Shown in pieces: positions 40,720 to 50,090 of a DNA stretch of 64,000 nucleotides (the first letter of the stretch is position 1; each line of letters begins with the position of its first letter). The DNA is from Neolewinella lacunae (lineage in GTDB: Bacteria; Bacteroidota; Bacteroidia; Chitinophagales; Saprospiraceae). The notes under the pieces were generated by a model that saw only the letters and a list, made by a program, of their open reading frames with translations, did no database searches and was not told the origin of the DNA. A program made the position numbers and the translations under genes. Location: NCBI RefSeq assembly GCF_014349155.1, contig NZ_JACSIT010000142.1:8663-72662 (forward strand). Direction: 5' to 3'.

Positions 40720-41858
40720 TGGAGCAGTTTTTTTTCCGTTGCCCGGTGAAAGGACACTGCAGGCAGCCCCTCTGCAGCAGTGGCCACGGAGATGCGAAAG
40801 CTGACGCCCAGGCCGCTGGGGGAAAGGTTGGCCAGGTGTAAGTCAGTTCCGTACATCCTTTGCAGGCGCAGGCGGGTATTGGCCAGCCCGAGGCCCCGGG
40901 TAAAAATTTTTTCGCGGTCTTCCGCGGCCAGCCCCACTCCGGTGTCCCGGATCTCGAAGGCCAGGAGTTCCCCCTCCCAGCTCACCCGGACGCTCAGTTC
41001 CCCTGCCCCAACCTGCGGCCCCAGGCCGTGGGTCACGGCGTTTTCCACCAAGGGTTGCAGCAACATGGGCGCAATCGGGTAGCGGTCCACGCCTTCAGCG
41101 ATGGCCCAGACAGTGCGAATTTTTTCTTTAAACCTCGCCTCAATCAGGTCCAGGTACGCCCGGATAAAAGCCAGTTCCTCCCCCACCGTGGTGTATTCCC
41201 GCTGCGAGGCCTTATTCTGGTACCTAAAGAGGTCCGATAGTTTGATGACCAGCTCCCGGGTCCGTTCGTTTTCGGGCGGGATGGAGGCGTTGATGGTATT
41301 GAAAAGATTGTGCAAAAAGTGGGGGTTGAGCTGGGCCTTCAGGGCCGTCAGCTGGCTTTGCAGCGCGGCTTCACGCAAGTCTGCCTTTTCGGCCATTTCC
41401 CCCTGCAGCCGCCGCTGAAAAACGTAAGCGTGCATCAGGCCGAACTGCAACAGGTAAAATAAAGCGTCCATATAGAGGAGCCAGATGACGTTGCGGCCAC
41501 CGAAAATATTGACCCACCCAAAGTATCCTTTCACGCGTATGACCAGCCAGTAGGACATCAACACGAAAAAGGGAAGATAAAGCAGGTGCAAGAGGCCGGT
41601 TTTCCAGCCCGCCCAGTGGGGGTAGCGCAGGAGGACCAGGTAGGCGATGGGTAGCGTGAGCAGCAAGTTGGCCATAAATTTGGCGCCCGAGCTGGCCCAG
41701 AACTCTTCGGAATTCAACCAGGCTGCGTGCCCATTGGCCACTCCTCCGTAGGAAATCCAGGATACCGTGTGCAGCACCAGTGAAGAAAGGCCGTAGAAGG
41801 CCAAGAAAGCCAGTACTTCTTTCCGCTTTATCCACCATGGCGCGCCAGCGTTCTTCAT
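40716..41858 (-). CDS. LytS-type sensor histidine kinase
   Basis: The best start is the ATG at 41858 (MKNAGAPWWIKRKEVLAFLA), giving 380 residues. Upstream in-frame sequence back to 42011 crosses a GC-rich element and is probably not translated. Four membrane helices (~residues 12-150) are followed by a His_kinase domain with the phospho-acceptor in LNPHFLHNLFNTINASI. The ATPase has MLLQPLVENAVTHGL, IRDTGVG and GLGLANTRLRLQRMYG. It overlaps the response-regulator gene by ATGA. The signal sensed is unknown. Confidence 0.92.
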   Translation of the reverse strand: MKNAGAPWWIKRKEVLAFLAFYGLSSLVLHTVSWISYGGVANGHAAWLNSEEFWASSGAKFMANLLLTLPIAYLVLLRYPHWAGWKTGLLHLLYLPFFVLMSYWLVIRVKGYFGWVNIFGGRNVIWLLYMDALFYLLQFGLMHAYVFQRRLQGEMAEKADLREAALQSQLTALKAQLNPHFLHNLFNTINASIPPENERTRELVIKLSDLFRYQNKASQREYTTVGEELAFIRAYLDLIEARFKEKIRTVWAIAEGVDRYPIAPMLLQPLVENAVTHGLGPQVGAGELSVRVSWEGELLAFEIRDTGVGLAAEDREKIFTRGLGLANTRLRLQRMYGTDLHLANLSPSGLGVSFRISVATAAEGLPAVSFHRATEKKLLQ

Positions 41859-41948
41859 CCGCGAAAAATAAGGCAATTTCCGGGCAGGGAAGCACAGCAA
41901 GGCCACGCTTTTCGAGGGATCCGTTCTCAGTCCGTCGAATTCGTTGAC

Positions 41949-41966
41949 GGGCGCGGCCGCAGGTGC
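41949..41966 (+). repeat. GC-rich element upstream of the LytS gene
   Basis: A perfect core copy lies 91 bases upstream of the kinase start, in the gap (41859-42055) after the M23 peptidase gene. If a longer kinase start were used, this copy would encode APAAAP. Confidence 0.85.
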
Positions 41967-42055
41967 AATGCCGGTTGAAAGCGCAAAGGAGGTCGCAGTC
42001 CGGGAAGCCAACGGGCCCCGAAGGATTCAACAGTCGTCAGTCAATAACCACTTGC

Positions 42056-42958
42056 CTAAAACCGCAGGTATTCCACGGGGTCCAGTACCTTACCGTTGTG
42101 CCAGACCTCGAAGTGGAGGTGGGGCCCCGAGGAGAGCTTGCCCGTATTGCCAATGATGGCGATGGCTTCGCCGGCTTTCACCTGGTCGCCCACCTTTTTG
42201 AGGAGCTGGGAGTTGTGCTTGTAGAAAGTGATCAGGTTATTGTCGTGTTGAATGCCGATGACGTTGCCGTTCGAGCTGGTGTATTCACTGATGAACACAA
42301 TCCCATCGCGGCTGGCTTTGATGGCCGTGTTTTGCGGTGCGAGAATGTCTACGCCCAGGTGGTCTTCGCTGGGGTTGAAGCCAGCGCTGATCTCCCCCGT
42401 TACGGGCGCTACCATAAACAATTGCGCCAGGGGAACTTCCGCACTGCCCGGGGTGGGAACCAGCCCAGAGGGGCCGCGGCTGCTCTGCCCTACCCGCTCC
42501 AGGGCCATTTCCCGGCGCAGGCGAATCTCCGCCTCCGAGGGAGGAACGGGCTTCGTGGAAAGGGTATCTACCTGGCCGCCTTCGCCCTCTACGTCGGCAC
42601 TGGTCACTACCTCGCCATGAATGTTGCGGCGCATCGTTTCGATCATGAGGGCCTGCGACTCCAGCTGCGCGCCCATGTCTTGCAGCATGTCTTCCATCTG
42701 GTTAATTTCTTGCCGCTGCACTACGTCACCGTAACCCGGGATGTACTTCCGCAAGGGAGTAAAAGCCACCAGCAAAAAGACCGCTACGGCCACCAAAAAC
42801 AGCAGCGAGGAAATGGCCACGTAGAGGTTAAGCGGGGTCAGGTTGTAGGAACCAATTTCGCGGAAACTCTTCACGTCCCGGACCACGAGCTGGTACTCGT
42901 CCTTACTCGTCGTACGGAAGCGTTGCCACCAGTTCTGTTTGCCTTGTAGTTCTTCCAT
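42056..42958 (-). CDS. M23 family metallopeptidase, membrane anchored
   Basis: From the ATG at 42958 the product is 300 residues. A cytoplasmic N-terminus precedes one membrane helix (LYVAISSLLFLVAVAVFLLV). A coiled segment (QEINQMEDMLQDMGAQLESQ) and a C-terminal LytM/M23 domain follow: SEDHLGVDILAPQNTAIKAS with the H-x3-D zinc ligands, and GPHLHFEVWHNG with the HLH motif. It should cut peptidoglycan cross-bridges or activate amidases in the periplasm. It is divergent from porW across a 217-base gap. Confidence 0.9.
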   Translation of the reverse strand: MEELQGKQNWWQRFRTTSKDEYQLVVRDVKSFREIGSYNLTPLNLYVAISSLLFLVAVAVFLLVAFTPLRKYIPGYGDVVQRQEINQMEDMLQDMGAQLESQALMIETMRRNIHGEVVTSADVEGEGGQVDTLSTKPVPPSEAEIRLRREMALERVGQSSRGPSGLVPTPGSAEVPLAQLFMVAPVTGEISAGFNPSEDHLGVDILAPQNTAIKASRDGIVFISEYTSSNGNVIGIQHDNNLITFYKHNSQLLKKVGDQVKAGEAIAIIGNTGKLSSGPHLHFEVWHNGKVLDPVEYLRF

Positions 42959-43045
42959 GCGGAAGGTCTTGATTTTTAGTATTAATGCCACACTTCGGGC
43001 GGGGTGCCGAGCGTTCAGGGTGGAAGGTAGATTCCTGGTTTCCCG

Positions 43046-43053
43046 TACCTTTG
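43046..43053 (+). promoter_or_regulatory. Candidate -7 box upstream of porW
   Basis: TACCTTTG matches TAnnTTTG exactly, 122 bases before the porW ATG. No clear TTG lies 19-20 bases upstream, so this is tentative. Confidence 0.4.
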
Positions 43054-43175
43054 CGCTGCTTTTTCCCCATCCTGGCGAAGTGCAAATATAAGCCTCCAGG
43101 GTTTGCCCCCGTCCCAACTCCTCACCCCGGGGTATTCCCCACCCCGCCGTAGTGTGAGCCCAAAGTCATCACATC

Positions 43176-46169
43176 TTGAAGCATTTAACGCGCTTTTTCC
43201 TTCTTCTATTGGCCTTTCAGGTGCTCGTTTCCAGTTGTTCCTCCACCAAGCGGCGGGACGAGCAAGGCCCCATGGCCAAGCTCTGGCACAACATGAACTC
43301 CCACTACAACGGCTACTTCAACGCCGAGGAACTCATGGCCGCCACCCTCCTGACCCTGGAGGAGCAGCACGTGGACAACTACACGCAGCGCCTGAAGATG
43401 TTTCCCTTTCTGGAGGTGGAAAACACGAGCTCCGTCAACGGCGACCTCGATAAGGCCATCGAAAAGGTTGCCCTGGTGGTCAAGAAGCACCCCTACAGCA
43501 ACTGGGTGGACGATAGCTACCTCCTCATCGGGCAAGCCCAGCTCATCAAACAGGATTACGAAAGTGCCGAAAAGACCTTCCGCTTCCTGGTCAACGAGTT
43601 TCGCCCCCGCCCCCAGCGCAAAAAGAGTAAAGCCCGCAAGGGAGCGGCCGAACCCGAGGAAGACGCTTTCGTCAGCCGCCGCGACGTAGAAACCAACCCC
43701 GAACAGGAACGCAAAGAGCGCCTCCGCGCCCGGGAAGATGCCCGCAAGGAGAAGGAAAAAATCCGCCGCCAGCAAGAGAAAGAACGCAAAGCCGAAAACA
43801 AACGCCGGGAGAAGGAACGCAAAGCACGCATCAAGGCCCGCAAGCGCGGCATCAAACTGGCCCCCATCGTGCGCGACACCACCGGACTGCGCAACGAACC
43901 CGAAGAAGAACCCGCAGCGGAAGAAGAAGCACTGGGCCCGGTGGGGATGATCTCCATCTTCAGCAAAGCCGCAGACTTGGGCACGGGCACGGAAGCCTAC
44001 GGCAAAAAGCCCGACAGCTACCTGATCAAGCACCGCCCCGCCTTTCAGGAAGGTCGCCTCTGGCTCGCCTGGTCTTTGATCAAACGGGATAATTTCGACC
44101 AGGCCCAGATCATCCTGGAAGACCTCCGGGCGGACCGGGGGACCTTCCCCGACGTCCGCCGCAAGGCCATGGCCGTCCAGGCCTACCTGTATCTGGAGCA
44201 AAACAACCCAGAACAGGCCATCCCCTACCTCGAAGAAGCGGCAGAGGTTGCCGAAGAGCGCAACGAACGCGCCCGCTTCCACTACATTGCGGGCCAACTC
44301 CAACAGGAGCTCGGCCAGCCCGCCGGTGCCGCTGCCGCTTTCGAAAAAGCCATCGCCGCCAAGCCCGCCTACGAGCTGGAGCTGGGAGCCCGGCTTAATC
44401 TCGCCCAAAACGAATTCCTCAGTGGTTCCGGCTCCGCAGCTGAGGCCATCAAGAAGCTGGAACGGATGGCCAAGGAGGAAAAGAACCTGCCCTACGAAAG
44501 CCAGATCCTCTTTTCCATCGCTGCCCTCGCCCTGCGCAGCGGCGATGCGGCCACCGGGGCTGCTTACCTGCAACGCGCCCTGGCCAGCGCCAGCGCCGGA
44601 CCCATCCAGCAACTGGAAGCCTACAAGATGCTGGGCGACCTCGCCTACGCTGACGGCGACTACCTGCCCGCCAAGCTGTACTACGACTCCACCCTCACGG
44701 TAATGGGGAAAACGGACGAGCGCTACGCCCCCTTGGCCAGCCGCCGCGACCAACTCACGGGCATCGCCGGCTACCTGCAAGACATCCAGCTCAAGGATAG
44801 CCTCCTGCGCATCGGCACCCTGCCCGTTGCCCAGCGGGATAAGTGGGCCAAAGACCTCTTCGAGGCCCGCCGCGCCGCCGCTGCCGCGCCGGTTAATCCC
44901 GTAGCCAGTGCGGGCCAGCGCGGCAACCTGGCCAGTAACTCGGTGGGGGCCAGCGACTTTTTCGCCTACAACCCTTCCGCCGTCAAAAAAGGCAAACGCG
45001 ACTTCGAGCGCCGCTGGGGTGAGCGCAACCTGGAGGACAACTGGCGCCGCAGCCAACGCACCGACGCGGGCCTTTTTGAAGCGGAGGGCGACGGCACCCA
45101 AGGCGACCCCAGCGCCGAGGAGGTATCGATGATCACCGAAGACGAAATTAAGGGTATTCTGCAAGGCATCCCGACCGAAGAGACGGCGCAGACGACCATG
45201 CGCATCCAGCTCGCCGAAAACTGGTTTAACCTGGGTCGCGAGTACCGCGATAAGCTGGAGAACAACGACAAGGCCCTCGAAGCCTTCGCGACCCTCAACG
45301 AGCGCTACCCCGCCGCCAACGCCGAAGCCGAAAGCTGGTACTACCAATTCCTCATTCACCGGGAAATGGGCAACGCCACCAAGGCCGCCGAATTTGCCAA
45401 GCTGCTCTCCGGCAAGTACCGGGGTTCAAAGTTTGATCAACTCGCCAACGACCCCACCTACGCCAGTACCCTGCTGGCCAAGGAAGACCAACTCATGCGC
45501 GACTACGAGGTGGCTTACGCTGCCTTCGAACGCGGGGAATACCAGCTAGCCTTCGATCTGGCCGCCAAGGGCCGGGGAACCCTCCTGGGGCAGCACCCCC
45601 TCAAACCACGCTACGCCCTCCTGCTGGCCATGGCCACCGGCAACCTGCAAGGTCGCCCGGCCTACATCGCCGAACTCCGCCAGGTGGTGGCCCAGTTCGA
45701 TAATACCCCCGAGCAAACCCGCGCCAAGGAAATTCTCCGCCTTCTGGGAGAAACCGGTTCCTCCATCCCCGGCCAGGCCAACGTCAGCATCGGCGGCGGC
45801 TTTAAGGAGTCCATGAAGGAGGCCCACTACCTCATCATTGTATTCGATAAGGAGGATACCGACCTGAACGCCGCCAAAGTGGCCGTCTCCGAGTTCAACA
45901 ACAAGTACTACAAGCTCGATCGCTTGCGGGTTACCAACGTTTACTTAGGTGACAACAACAGTACGCCCGTCCTCGTCTTGCGTAAGTACCTCACCGGCAC
46001 CGAGGCCATGCAGTATTTCCAGACGGCCAGGGAAAAAGAACAGGAGTTCCTCGACGCTGGCAAGTACAGCTACGATCTCTTCGCCGTTTCCCAGAGCAAC
46101 TACCGCGAAGTCCTTAAGGCCCGCTCCATCGAAGACTACAAGCCTTGGTTCCGGGAGAATTATGAGTAA
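43176..46169 (+). CDS. porW: T9SS lipoprotein of the PorW/SprE family (TPR)
   Basis: The 997-residue protein has a lipobox (LLLLAFQVLVSSCSSTKRR) and the family N-terminus WHNMNSHYNGYFNAEELMAA. TPR-like helical repeats follow (DKAIEKVALVVKKHPYSNWV, SYLLIGQAQLIKQDYESAEK, IPYLEEAAEVAEERNERARF). A highly charged Lys/Arg/Glu segment interrupts at ~residues 148-250. The C-terminus has YLIIVFDKEDTDLNAAKVAV and FLDAGKYSYDLFAVSQSNYR, typical of SprE/PorW. These periplasmic outer-membrane lipoproteins bridge the T9SS core ring and the translocon and are required for secretion and gliding. It supports a functional T9SS serving the two CTD proteins in this window. Confidence 0.88.
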   Translation: MKHLTRFFLLLLAFQVLVSSCSSTKRRDEQGPMAKLWHNMNSHYNGYFNAEELMAATLLTLEEQHVDNYTQRLKMFPFLEVENTSSVNGDLDKAIEKVALVVKKHPYSNWVDDSYLLIGQAQLIKQDYESAEKTFRFLVNEFRPRPQRKKSKARKGAAEPEEDAFVSRRDVETNPEQERKERLRAREDARKEKEKIRRQQEKERKAENKRREKERKARIKARKRGIKLAPIVRDTTGLRNEPEEEPAAEEEALGPVGMISIFSKAADLGTGTEAYGKKPDSYLIKHRPAFQEGRLWLAWSLIKRDNFDQAQIILEDLRADRGTFPDVRRKAMAVQAYLYLEQNNPEQAIPYLEEAAEVAEERNERARFHYIAGQLQQELGQPAGAAAAFEKAIAAKPAYELELGARLNLAQNEFLSGSGSAAEAIKKLERMAKEEKNLPYESQILFSIAALALRSGDAATGAAYLQRALASASAGPIQQLEAYKMLGDLAYADGDYLPAKLYYDSTLTVMGKTDERYAPLASRRDQLTGIAGYLQDIQLKDSLLRIGTLPVAQRDKWAKDLFEARRAAAAAPVNPVASAGQRGNLASNSVGASDFFAYNPSAVKKGKRDFERRWGERNLEDNWRRSQRTDAGLFEAEGDGTQGDPSAEEVSMITEDEIKGILQGIPTEETAQTTMRIQLAENWFNLGREYRDKLENNDKALEAFATLNERYPAANAEAESWYYQFLIHREMGNATKAAEFAKLLSGKYRGSKFDQLANDPTYASTLLAKEDQLMRDYEVAYAAFERGEYQLAFDLAAKGRGTLLGQHPLKPRYALLLAMATGNLQGRPAYIAELRQVVAQFDNTPEQTRAKEILRLLGETGSSIPGQANVSIGGGFKESMKEAHYLIIVFDKEDTDLNAAKVAVSEFNNKYYKLDRLRVTNVYLGDNNSTPVLVLRKYLTGTEAMQYFQTAREKEQEFLDAGKYSYDLFAVSQSNYREVLKARSIEDYKPWFRENYE

Positions 46170-47196
46170 GGGCCGCTTGGGCGCTCCTCCACCGGGCGAA
46201 GGCCCCAGCTCCTTTCGCACCCTGCTCTGTGTCCTGGATTGGGGCCTGGGCCACGCCTCCCGCAGTCTGGCCCTGGCCGGAGAACTGGAGGCGGCTGGCG
46301 ATAAGGTATTCTTTGCATCCTGCGGCAGCGCCCTGCGTTTTCTGGAAAAGGAGCGCCCGGGCACGCCGGTATACGAACTGCCCGCTTACGGCGTCAGTTA
46401 CCCCACCGAAAATATGCCCCTGAACGTAGCGCTGCAGGCACCGCGCTGGCTGCGTACCGTGTGGCGCGAACGCCGGCAGACTGCCCGCCTGGTGCGTACG
46501 CTGGGCATCGACCGCATCATCTCTGATTCCCGCTTCGGCTGCTACGTTCCCGGCGTCCCTTCTATCCTGCTCACCCACCAGCTGCACCCGATTTTTAACT
46601 TCGCCCCCCTCTCGGGGCTTTACACCCGCTACCTGCAACGGTTCAGCGAGTTTTGGGTGCCGGACAGCGCCGACCAGCGCCTGAGCGGGCGCCTTTCCGA
46701 CGCCTGCGGCTACGAGAAGGTGCGCTACATTGGCCCCCTCAGCCGGCTGCACTTTCCGTCCACGCCGCCGCCCAAAACCTGGCGTACTTTCAGTTTGCTC
46801 AGCGGGCCCGAGCCCATGCGCACCCGCCTGGAGGCCATCCTGCTGGGACAATTGGCCAGCCTTCCGGGACCGCATTTGCTGGTCCGGGGCATCCCCACTG
46901 CCGACCGGGTACGGAGCACCGCCAACGTCACCATCCACGATTTTGCCAACCGCGCTTTCCTGGAACAACACCTGCCCGCAGCCGAGTTCATCATCTGCCG
47001 CCCGGGCTACAGCACCTTGCTCGACCTCGATCGCCTGCCCGGCCGCCAGTGCATTTTCATCCCTACCCCCGGGCAGACCGAGCAGGAGTTTTTGGCGCGG
47101 ACGCAGGTGCAAAGGGGGGACGCAATAGCCGCGTTCGCCCAATCGGCCGTAGATCTCGCCTCCGTAGTGGGTTATACGCCCCCATTCGGAGCATAA
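46162..47196 (+). CDS. Glycosyltransferase, MurG-like (GT-B) family
   Basis: From the ATG at 46162 (MSKGRLGAPPPGEG) the product is 344 residues. It overlaps the porW stop by 8 bases, so the two are translated together. Motifs are LLCVLDWGLGHASRSLALAG (N-terminal GT-B loop), IISDSRFGCYVPGVPSILLT, and the C-terminal acceptor-donor region FIICRPGYSTLLDL with FIPTPGQTEQEFLA. This matches the Bacteroidota glyco_trans_1_3-type family. Substrate is unknown. Coupling to a T9SS gene suggests a role in surface glycans to which T9SS cargo may be attached, by inference only. Confidence 0.82.
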   Translation: MSKGRLGAPPPGEGPSSFRTLLCVLDWGLGHASRSLALAGELEAAGDKVFFASCGSALRFLEKERPGTPVYELPAYGVSYPTENMPLNVALQAPRWLRTVWRERRQTARLVRTLGIDRIISDSRFGCYVPGVPSILLTHQLHPIFNFAPLSGLYTRYLQRFSEFWVPDSADQRLSGRLSDACGYEKVRYIGPLSRLHFPSTPPPKTWRTFSLLSGPEPMRTRLEAILLGQLASLPGPHLLVRGIPTADRVRSTANVTIHDFANRAFLEQHLPAAEFIICRPGYSTLLDLDRLPGRQCIFIPTPGQTEQEFLARTQVQRGDAIAAFAQSAVDLASVVGYTPPFGA

Positions 47197-47220
47197 AATA
47201 CTGCGCAGCGAAACTCCCGA

Positions 47221-47269
47221 TTGAGGACATCCCCCCGAAACGTGGACATTCGGGGGGGGACACCCTCAA
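47221..47269. terminator. Hairpin of the GGGGACACCCTC repeat family between convergent genes
   Basis: TTGAGGACATCCCCCCGAA (47221-47239) pairs imperfectly with TTCGGGGGGGACACCCTCAA, ending at 47269. It lies between the glycosyltransferase and M23 peptidase stops and belongs to the repeat family seen at 6747, 6819 and 11465. Confidence 0.65.
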
Positions 47270-47280
47270 GCTGACCCTAA

Positions 47281-49002
47281 TCAGCGGCGGAAGCGGCGTT
47301 CCCAGCGCAGGGTGTTGCCCCGGCTGTCGTCGGCAGTGAGGACGAAAAGGTGCTCTCCTGGGCCGGGGTCCTGGGTGTTGAAGCTGTAGTTGAGGCGATT
47401 GCTTTTGGCTTCGTGTTCCAGCAGCACCCATTTCCCGTCGATCGTTCCGCGGTAATGCAGTTGGCCGCCCCGCACGTTGTCTTTCAGTTGCAGGCTGAAG
47501 CCCACCGCACGGCGGAGGTCGGTGTTGAAATACTCGATGTCCACCCAGGGCGGGATGGTATCCAGAAACAGGGCGTAGTCGCCGAAGGTAGAAATGTCGG
47601 CCCGCATTCGGCCGTCTTCCTCCCATTCGCCGCCGTGGCTTTGGTAGTTGCCTGCATCGTCGCACTGCCCCAGGTAGACGTGGGCGCGCAGGGCTTCGGG
47701 TACGGGTACGCGGGGTCGCAGGTGGAGGGTGGCTTGGCCGTGCAGGGGGGTAAGGGGGGAATGAATTTGGTGGACGTCACTGAGGTGCCCCGCCGAGGTA
47801 TCCGGCAGGCGGGCGTAGCGGAAATAGCAGTCGCGGTACAGCGCCTTAGGGCCGAGGTAGAGCCGGAAGTCGCCGTTTTCGATGAGGCTGGGTTCACCGG
47901 CGGGCAGGAAATACTGGTGCGGGCGGGGAGGAACCGGGCTGGTGTTGGGTTGGAAGACCACGGTGAAGGAGAGTTCAGCAAGGTTGCCGGCGTAGTCCAG
48001 CACCCGCATCCGGATGGACTGGGGTTGGCCGGGACGCAGCTGGAGGCTCCCGTCCAAAGCCCCCAGGCGGGTGGTGTCACTGCTGAACAGCGCCTCGGGG
48101 GTAAGCGCCCAGAAGCGATGGTACCAGGATTGGTTGGCTACCCAGTCGGCGTAGTCGGTCATCGCATTGAGGTAGCGTGTCCGGTCGTAGGGGATGCGGT
48201 TGAAGGCGAACTGGTGGACCAGCACGCTGTCGGCCAGCAGCTCCCCGGCGTAAATGCCGTTCCAGTTCGGTAGGCCGTTCTGCCGGTCGTAGGCCTTGAG
48301 ACTCAGTCCGATCCGGGGCGCGTGTACCACCACCGTATCGGATAAAGTATAGCGATTGTCGGGGAGTTCGGTGGGTTCCAGCGTTTGGGTACGTTGTTCG
48401 TGCCTGCTGCTGTCCAGCTCGTAGATGCGCAGGTTGCGGATCTGGGGTGCCCGCGTATCGGCGATGGGAAAGCCGAGGGAAAAGGGGTTGAGGGGTACGT
48501 CTTCCGCAATTTCCCGGATTTCGAAGTGCAGGTGGGGTCCGAAGCTGAATCCCCGGTTGCCGACCTCCCCGATCTGGTCGCCCAGTCGCACGGGAAAGGC
48601 CGTACTGTCGAAGCGCAAATCCTGGGCAAATTCCTCCTCCGCAAACTGCCGGGCGCGGACGGTGTCGAGCAGGTCCTGGCGGAATGCTTCCAGGTGGGCG
48701 TACACGCTGCGACGGCCATCGGGGTGATCCACGTAAATCGCCTGCCCATAGCCGCCGGCACTGACGGAGATGCGGCTGACGAAACCATCGGCCACGCAGT
48801 ACACCGGCGTACCCACCGCCCCCCGGAAATCGAGCCCACCGTGAAAATGGTTGCTCCGCAATTCACCGAAGGTTCCCGTAATGAGCAATGGCCCCCGCAG
48901 CGGTGGCGCGTAAGTCGTCTGGGCACCTAGTCCGGCCCCTAGTAAAAGCAGGAAAAATAAAAGTGCGCGCAAGAGTGAAAATGGAAGAATGGCAATCAAC
49001 AA
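47281..49002 (-). CDS. Secreted M23 peptidase with long C-terminal region
   Basis: The 573-residue protein has a signal peptide (LLRALLFFLLLLGAGLGAQ). An N-terminal M23 domain follows with SNHFHGGLDFRGAVGTPVYC and FGPHLHFEIREIAEDVPLNP (zinc ligands H-x3-D and HLH). After ~residue 190 comes a ~380-residue beta-rich region with Ig-like strands (IGLSLKAYDRQNGLPNW, IRMRVLDYAGNLAELSFTVV), perhaps for anchoring. It likely cleaves peptidoglycan or a related polymer in the envelope. No ATG starts the frame; the TTG at 49002 is used by default. The following coiled-coil gene is 26 bases upstream on the same strand. Confidence 0.85.
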   Translation of the reverse strand: MLIAILPFSLLRALLFFLLLLGAGLGAQTTYAPPLRGPLLITGTFGELRSNHFHGGLDFRGAVGTPVYCVADGFVSRISVSAGGYGQAIYVDHPDGRRSVYAHLEAFRQDLLDTVRARQFAEEEFAQDLRFDSTAFPVRLGDQIGEVGNRGFSFGPHLHFEIREIAEDVPLNPFSLGFPIADTRAPQIRNLRIYELDSSRHEQRTQTLEPTELPDNRYTLSDTVVVHAPRIGLSLKAYDRQNGLPNWNGIYAGELLADSVLVHQFAFNRIPYDRTRYLNAMTDYADWVANQSWYHRFWALTPEALFSSDTTRLGALDGSLQLRPGQPQSIRMRVLDYAGNLAELSFTVVFQPNTSPVPPRPHQYFLPAGEPSLIENGDFRLYLGPKALYRDCYFRYARLPDTSAGHLSDVHQIHSPLTPLHGQATLHLRPRVPVPEALRAHVYLGQCDDAGNYQSHGGEWEEDGRMRADISTFGDYALFLDTIPPWVDIEYFNTDLRRAVGFSLQLKDNVRGGQLHYRGTIDGKWVLLEHEAKSNRLNYSFNTQDPGPGEHLFVLTADDSRGNTLRWERRFRR

Positions 49003-49028
49003 CTAAGAGAGAAGGTTCGCCCCTGCGC

Positions 49029-49970
49029 TTAGCGCAACTGGACGTTGGCTGCGCCGAGCATGCCCAGGTCAGTAAAAATCTGTGCCCGGTAGAAACCGCC
49101 GGCCAGCTTTTGGTCCAGCTCGTGGGTAAAGCTGATGCGTTGATTTTTCTCCACGTTTACGTCCCGTCCCTCCAGAGCGATCAGGTCCATGGCCGCACCG
49201 TTGACGATGACCTTGGCCCGCACGGGGTTTTCGGAAACGACGGGGGTGCCGGACTGGTCGGTGAGCACCAGATAGATGGGCCGTACTCCGAGGAATTCGT
49301 TGGGGACATCCGTCAGATCGAAACTTACGTTGAGGCGGCGGATGCGGCTGGCGTCGGCGGTGACTTTGTCGCCCTTGCCTTTGAAGAGATCGACCTGAAT
49401 GGCGGTGGCTTTAAAGGCTCCGAGGGTCATTTTTTCAATTTCGGCTTCCATGCTTTTGGTCATGGTTTCCAGGTTATCGGCCTTTTTCTCCAGGTTGTAG
49501 TTGGCCGTTTTGGCGTCACTGAGGTCTTGGCGGAGGGTAACGTTGGCGCGGCGCAATTCCTGGTTCTCTGCGGTGAGTTCGGCCAGGCTGGTTTCGAGGC
49601 TGGCGCGGGTATTGATGAGGTCTTCGATCTGGAGGCGCATCTGGTAGGCTACGGCGTTGTCGTTTTTACGCGATTTCTGGGCCTGCCGCATGTCGTAGAG
49701 GGCGCGTTTGGCGGTTTCCTGGGCTTCGGTGAGCTGTCCGCGCAAGGCTTCGTTGTCCGCTGCTGCTGATTCGTAGGCGATCCCGATGCTGTCTACCTGG
49801 GCCTCAAGCCGGTCGCGAAGCAGGGCCAGTTGGTCCACTTCCGCGCTGATTTCGGTATTTTGGCTTTGCAGGTCTCCGGCGGCGCTGTTGCGACTGATGC
49901 CCCAAAACAAAGCGATGAGGAAAAGCAGGCCAAGGATGGCGGCCAGGATGGTGAGCGAGCGATTGTTCAT
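49029..49970 (-). CDS. Membrane-anchored coiled-coil protein
   Basis: From the ATG at 49970 (MNNRSLTILAAILGLLFLIA) the product is 313 residues: one N-terminal membrane helix, then a coiled coil from ~residue 35 to 190 (LEAQVDSIGIAYESAAADNE, LRQDLSDAKTANYNLEKKAD). A C-terminal beta-rich domain (KVTADASRIRRLNVSFDLTD, SGTPVVSENPVRAKVIVNG) resembles periplasmic domains of Bacteroidota cell-envelope proteins. It is upstream of the M23 peptidase on the same strand, 26 bases apart, so it may localise or activate it, like EnvC/NlpD-type helpers (inference). Confidence 0.7.
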   Translation of the reverse strand: MNNRSLTILAAILGLLFLIALFWGISRNSAAGDLQSQNTEISAEVDQLALLRDRLEAQVDSIGIAYESAAADNEALRGQLTEAQETAKRALYDMRQAQKSRKNDNAVAYQMRLQIEDLINTRASLETSLAELTAENQELRRANVTLRQDLSDAKTANYNLEKKADNLETMTKSMEAEIEKMTLGAFKATAIQVDLFKGKGDKVTADASRIRRLNVSFDLTDVPNEFLGVRPIYLVLTDQSGTPVVSENPVRAKVIVNGAAMDLIALEGRDVNVEKNQRISFTHELDQKLAGGFYRAQIFTDLGMLGAANVQLR

Positions 49971-50090
49971 TTGCAGCAGGATGGTTTTCTCCGGTAAAGA
50001 ACGCAAAAAGCCGGGGATTTGCTCAAAGTACCGCAACAATATCCCCGAAGATGCTTGAATCGGGAGTGGATGCGGACCCGCCCACGCCGC

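Noticed and set aside
43206-45359. A 717-codon minus-strand open frame opposite porW
   Set aside because: Antisense shadow of a well-supported lipoprotein gene; low-complexity Gly/Val-rich translation.
47093-47110. TGGCGCGGACGCAGGTGC in the glycosyltransferase gene as another element copy
   Set aside because: Two mismatches to the core, and it encodes a plausible native segment (FLARTQVQRGD), so coincidence is likely.
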